From positions 381,303-445,302 of the forward strand of contig VWZL01001940.1 of assembly GCA_013396915.1 (NCBI GenBank): DNA of 64,000 nt, given 5' to 3'. A program made the translations under genes and the position numbers. Below the pieces are notes generated by a model. It searched no databases and was not told the DNA's origin. It saw nothing but the letters and a program-made list of their open reading frames with translations. Below are positions 60,170 to 64,000 of the stretch, one piece after another; positions within the stretch are counted from its first letter, which is position 1, and each line of letters begins with the position of its first letter. This DNA is from Stercorarius parasiticus. Its lineage: Eukaryota > Chordata > Aves > Charadriiformes > Stercorariidae.

Positions 60170-63100
60170 CCATGCTGCTTTTGTGGAGGCTGCCGGGGGT
60201 CGAAGGGGGCAGCTGGCAGTGGCACCCGTGCACGGGGCTGCAGGAGGAGGAGGAAGGACTCCACCATCCCCGACCTCTGCTCCAGCATGGAGCAATGCTG
60301 TGGGCAGGTCCAGGCCCATGTCTTTACAAGGATAGCAAGGACAGCCTGGGAAGAGGACAGCGTGGGGATGGTGACAGAGGTCCACACCACGGGGAGAGCT
60401 GGAAGGCTCAGCACCCCTCTGGCAGGGACCCTTTGGCTGATGCTGGTACAAGCAGGGTGAGGGCAGATTCGGGTTTACAGGAGCCCAGGGGGAGGCTGGA
60501 GAAGTGCTTGGAAGGGACATCAATGGAGGGGGTCACAAACCACAAGAAGCTCAGACCTGACACCAGCGAGGGTTTAGGAGCCCAGGAGGAGGAACAGGCC
60601 ATCCCCATCTGACCCTTCATGCTCCCACCACTTCCCAGCTTCCAGCCAGGCAAACCAAGGAGAGGGAAGTGGGGACCAGGGACCCATCACTCTTTGGAAA
60701 TCATCTCTCCAGTCTCCCAAAACCTTAGCCCATGTGGTGCTATTTCCCACCTCTGCTGCAAGTGCAGGAGTGAGAAGACCAGTGGGGGGGTCCTGCCCCT
60801 AGGTTGCCCTGGCACAGCCCCAGGCGACGCACCGTGCTCTGCGAAGGGAGATGGAGGTGCCCCTACCTGGAGCTCTGTCCCCACCGGTGTTATGAGTGCG
60901 GCCCGCGAATTGCCAAGAGAAAAATCTCCTGAGCAGCAGCTCTCAGCCTGGGCATCAGCCAAAATGCAGTCAGCACTTTTCGCGCAGGGAGCTGGATGCC
61001 GAGAGATGTCCTTGAGGTGAAAGGCTCCCGCACTCTCATTACCGCTCACAAATCTCTCCCGGGGGACTCTCGGGATGAATGCTGGCTGCAGCGAGATGTC
61101 TTGTATTTTAATAGAGGGGGGAGGAAAAAAGTGTAAATCACAGATACTCAGCAATAACAGCTTGGAGAAAGGACAGCAGTGCACAGCAGGCAGGATGAAT
61201 GCTTATCCGCAGCCTCAGCATCCCACAGCACGGCCAGGGCAGGCAGGAGGGGAGAAACCGCTCACAGTGAGAGATGCTGCGGCCTCTGAAATCGCGTTTC
61301 AGGGGTGCTTAATACCTTTATTTTTACTTTTTGTGTCCTGCAGCTTTTGGGTGCTGCTTGTTTCAGCTGCTCTGGTCCCACCGAAGCTGATACTTGTCTG
61401 ATTTTATCCTGAGCCAGGATTCATCTGACAAGCAGGCAGAGGTCTGAAATACCCAATCTGCCCTGCCTTCATCAAAGGGCCTGTGAAATTCTGCCCATGG
61501 AGGGACAGTCCCTACTCCCCCCACTCTAGTGTTAGGGTAGGACAATTACAGTCACCCCAGCAAGACCTGTGTTAGGGGGGACAGCCACTCAGTGGTGCGT
61601 TATTGCTGGGAGCAGGGGGACAGAAGAACCCGACCTTTGCTCCAGGTCTCTCCCCAGGGCCGGAGCACGCTCCTCTCTCATCCAGCTTTTGACGCTGCTA
61701 CTGCCCCAAGATGCTGCTGCATCCCGGCGCCAGGCAGCCGCAGCCTCAGGAGCAAGATTTGGATCAGGCGGTTACAGGGAGAGAGAGAAAGATGAAAGGA
61801 AGCAGAAATCAGTCCCCAGCAATGGAAGCGGCTGCCCTAATGGGGAGATCAGCACATTTTACTCCTTGCCGCCAGCCCACCCTTCTGCTCCCCAGCCTGC
61901 TCCCCTGGCGATGGCTGCCTGTGATGCCCCTGGGGAGGACGAGCACATCCCCAATGCAGAGGGGGAAAACAGCACACAGCAGAGGCTTGACATTCTCAGC
62001 TCTTCCCACCGCTTAAAACAGTTGTAGCCTGCAACACAAGGGGCTTCTCAGTGCGAGCCCTCAGACACAGCACTTTGGGTCTGAAAAGGGAGCCCGTGTT
62101 GGGCACAAAGCTTCCATGGTTGTGAGCACCAGTCCCTGACGTGAGCAATGGCCCCCAACACGCACATGCTCCCTGCAGCCCTCCGAACAGCCAAGCCGCA
62201 ACAGCGCCGTCCCCAGGAAGTCATTCAGCACATGGAAAAATTATTCTGTGGTAACTGTATGAGGCCCTGTGGCCGCAGAGAGAGGGGAGAGGGCAGAGGC
62301 CTGCCCAAAGCAGCTGCCTCCACGCACCCCGGGGTGTACAAGGCTGCTCCCGGGACACGCTGCCAGGCCGGGCTGTACCCAGGCACATGTTATTTGCCTC
62401 TCTCCTCAGCACGGTGCATCGTTGCTTAAGGTTTGGACACAAAGATAATCCTAAATAACTAGGGAGAAGTGCCCTGCCTGGCGACAGTCCCTCTAGCTGT
62501 TGTACTTCACACCTGCCCTCAAAGCTGGGCAGCCTCCAGCAGTAATCAGAGGGGGCAGAGGAAGATCCCCACGCAGAATTTCCTTGTATTTAAGAAAATG
62601 TTAAAGTCTCAGGTGCAGCAGCACAATCTGTGTTGTCAGGACCAGTCCTCAGTGGCAGAGGAGCTGTGTGCCCACCTGGGAGAGGCACAGCGCCACGTCG
62701 GGGACAGTGGTGAGCGAAAGCTGAATATTCATTCAACCCATGGGGACAAACCCTCCTGGGGACTCTGCACCAGTTCAGGAAGAGGAACTCGCTTGGTGCT
62801 TACAGGCCTCCAGCAGCCACACGTCACCCTTCCCTAGGAGCGGCAAGGCAGGAGAAGTCACTGGAGGGGATCCATATCCGATCTCAGAGCTATCTGGAAG
62901 CCAGGTTCCCACTCGCTTCTTATCTCCTGGTGTGAAGCAGGAGAACAAGGTCTACAGAGTTACAGCTGCATGAATGTGGGGACCTGAGCAACCAGGCATG
63001 TTTCTCATGTCCTGAGCCCACACCTTGCTGGACACTTTAACCAGCCCCCTGCTTCCAGCCCCTGCACTTGGGTGAGATTTCTTTTAATCCTCAGAGGACT

Positions 63101-63957
63101 GAGACCCACTTACCAGCCTCCACCATCTACCCCCAGGACCTCTGCTAAAGGGACAATGGCTGGGGACAGGCTCACGCCTCGTCTGCGTTCCTGCTGGCTG
63201 ATGGCACAGGGTATGCCGAGACAGATGCCATTTTTACCAGCCAGGGCTGATCCAAATAATCTCCTCTGCGGGAGCTTCTGTGTTGGCACAAAGCAGCCAT
63301 GGAGTGTCCATAGCAATGTCTGCAAACTCCTGCCTCTAATTAGCACAGCAATGTTGCCAAAACACACATTCTCACCCGCTGCAACCAGTGCCCTGAGCTG
63401 TGACCAAACACCGCTTAGCCTAATTTGCAGCCCATGGGATGGAAGTCAGGCTCTAGGGTCTCTTCTGTGTTTCTCAGCCCTGACAGTGGGAACTCAGCTC
63501 CCAGCTTAGACCATTCCCTGTTCTTGGGAGCCTACAGGACACATGAGAGCGTGCACCAAGGTCCAACATTCACCACTACCAGAGGTCACCCCGAAGGAGC
63601 AAAGAGCTGGGTGGGACCACCCTCCCCAGGTGACACGTTTGCTGAGGGAGGGAGGGGAAGACACTTGGGTTATCACCTCTTTTGGCCAAAAGACAAGGAT
63701 AAGCCAGAAGCGTTACTCAATGGTGACAGCCTCCAGGGCTCAACCCAGGCATGCAGGAAGGAACCGCAAAACTGACTCATGGAAAACCAGCTTTGAGGAA
63801 GGATGGGGGAAATCACCTCTTTTGCCACTTGTTTTGACCACTGGATATTTCCCCCTTCCTCAAACAATTCCAGGACTTCCTCACACCAAAGCAGGCTATC
63901 CTGGAGAGCAGGAGACAGGTCCATCTGCAGGACCAAGAAAGTAGAGGTTTTGAAAAT
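60170..63957. other. Upstream flank of AMN, no gene recognised
   Basis: GC-rich DNA with many incidental open frames. TRAF3 is the expected next gene in human order, but none of its MATH or RING coding sequence is recognisable here. Confidence 0.6.
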
Positions 63958-64000
63958 CACAGAATCATAGAACGGTTTGGGTTGGAAGGCACCTTAAAGA
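63958..64000 (-). mobile_element. CR1 LINE 3' end, running off the window
   Basis: cacagaatcatagaacggtt followed by gggttggaaggcacctt is the reverse complement of the CR1 terminus. Only 43 bp lie in the window. Confidence 0.9.

Overview
The window is vertebrate nuclear DNA, almost certainly from a bird. Genes are split into short exons with GT-AG introns, and the dispersed repeats are CR1 LINE copies of the avian type, whose 3' ends carry the ATTCTATG/GATTCTGT octamer. I see no bacterial features, CRISPR array or RNA gene. A run of N (32046-32601) is an assembly gap.

Left part (1 to about 30 kb, AT-rich): the 3' half of CDC42BPB (MRCK-beta) on the + strand. I reconstructed 21 coding exons from 499 to the TAA at 27958-27960. 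Joined, they keep frame for 931 codons and encode the end of the coiled coil, a C1 zinc finger, a PH domain, a CNH domain and a CRIB motif. The kinase domain lies upstream of the window. A 3'UTR with two likely polyadenylation signals follows (29565 and 30015). A possible in-frame 51-nt cassette exon lies at 5717-5767.

Middle (about 30 to 35.8 kb): intergenic DNA between two convergent genes. It holds a CR1 fragment cut by the gap, A-rich tracts and a pair of octamer motifs. No gene is recognisable there.

Right part (35.8 to 59.6 kb, GC-rich): the whole AMN (amnionless) gene on the - strand. Its 12 coding exons run from the ATG at 59607 to the TGA at 35979-35981 and join to a 477-residue type I membrane protein: signal peptide, ectodomain with a Cys-rich module, one transmembrane helix, and a cytoplasmic tail with two NPx(F/Y)-type endocytosis motifs. 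Introns contain several CR1 copies, a GATA-motif cluster and a possible LTR-like element. The region from about 59.7 kb to the end is upstream of AMN; I recognise only a few candidate regulatory motifs and the edge of another CR1.

The tail-to-tail CDC42BPB/AMN order matches the human 14q32.32 arrangement, which supports both identifications. The two genes are neighbours rather than one pathway: CDC42BPB is a Cdc42 effector kinase acting on actomyosin, and AMN is the membrane anchor of the cubilin endocytic receptor. I found no clear novel system. The most useful leads are the cassette exon, the CR1 pair flanking the AMN transmembrane exon, and motif clusters in and upstream of AMN.
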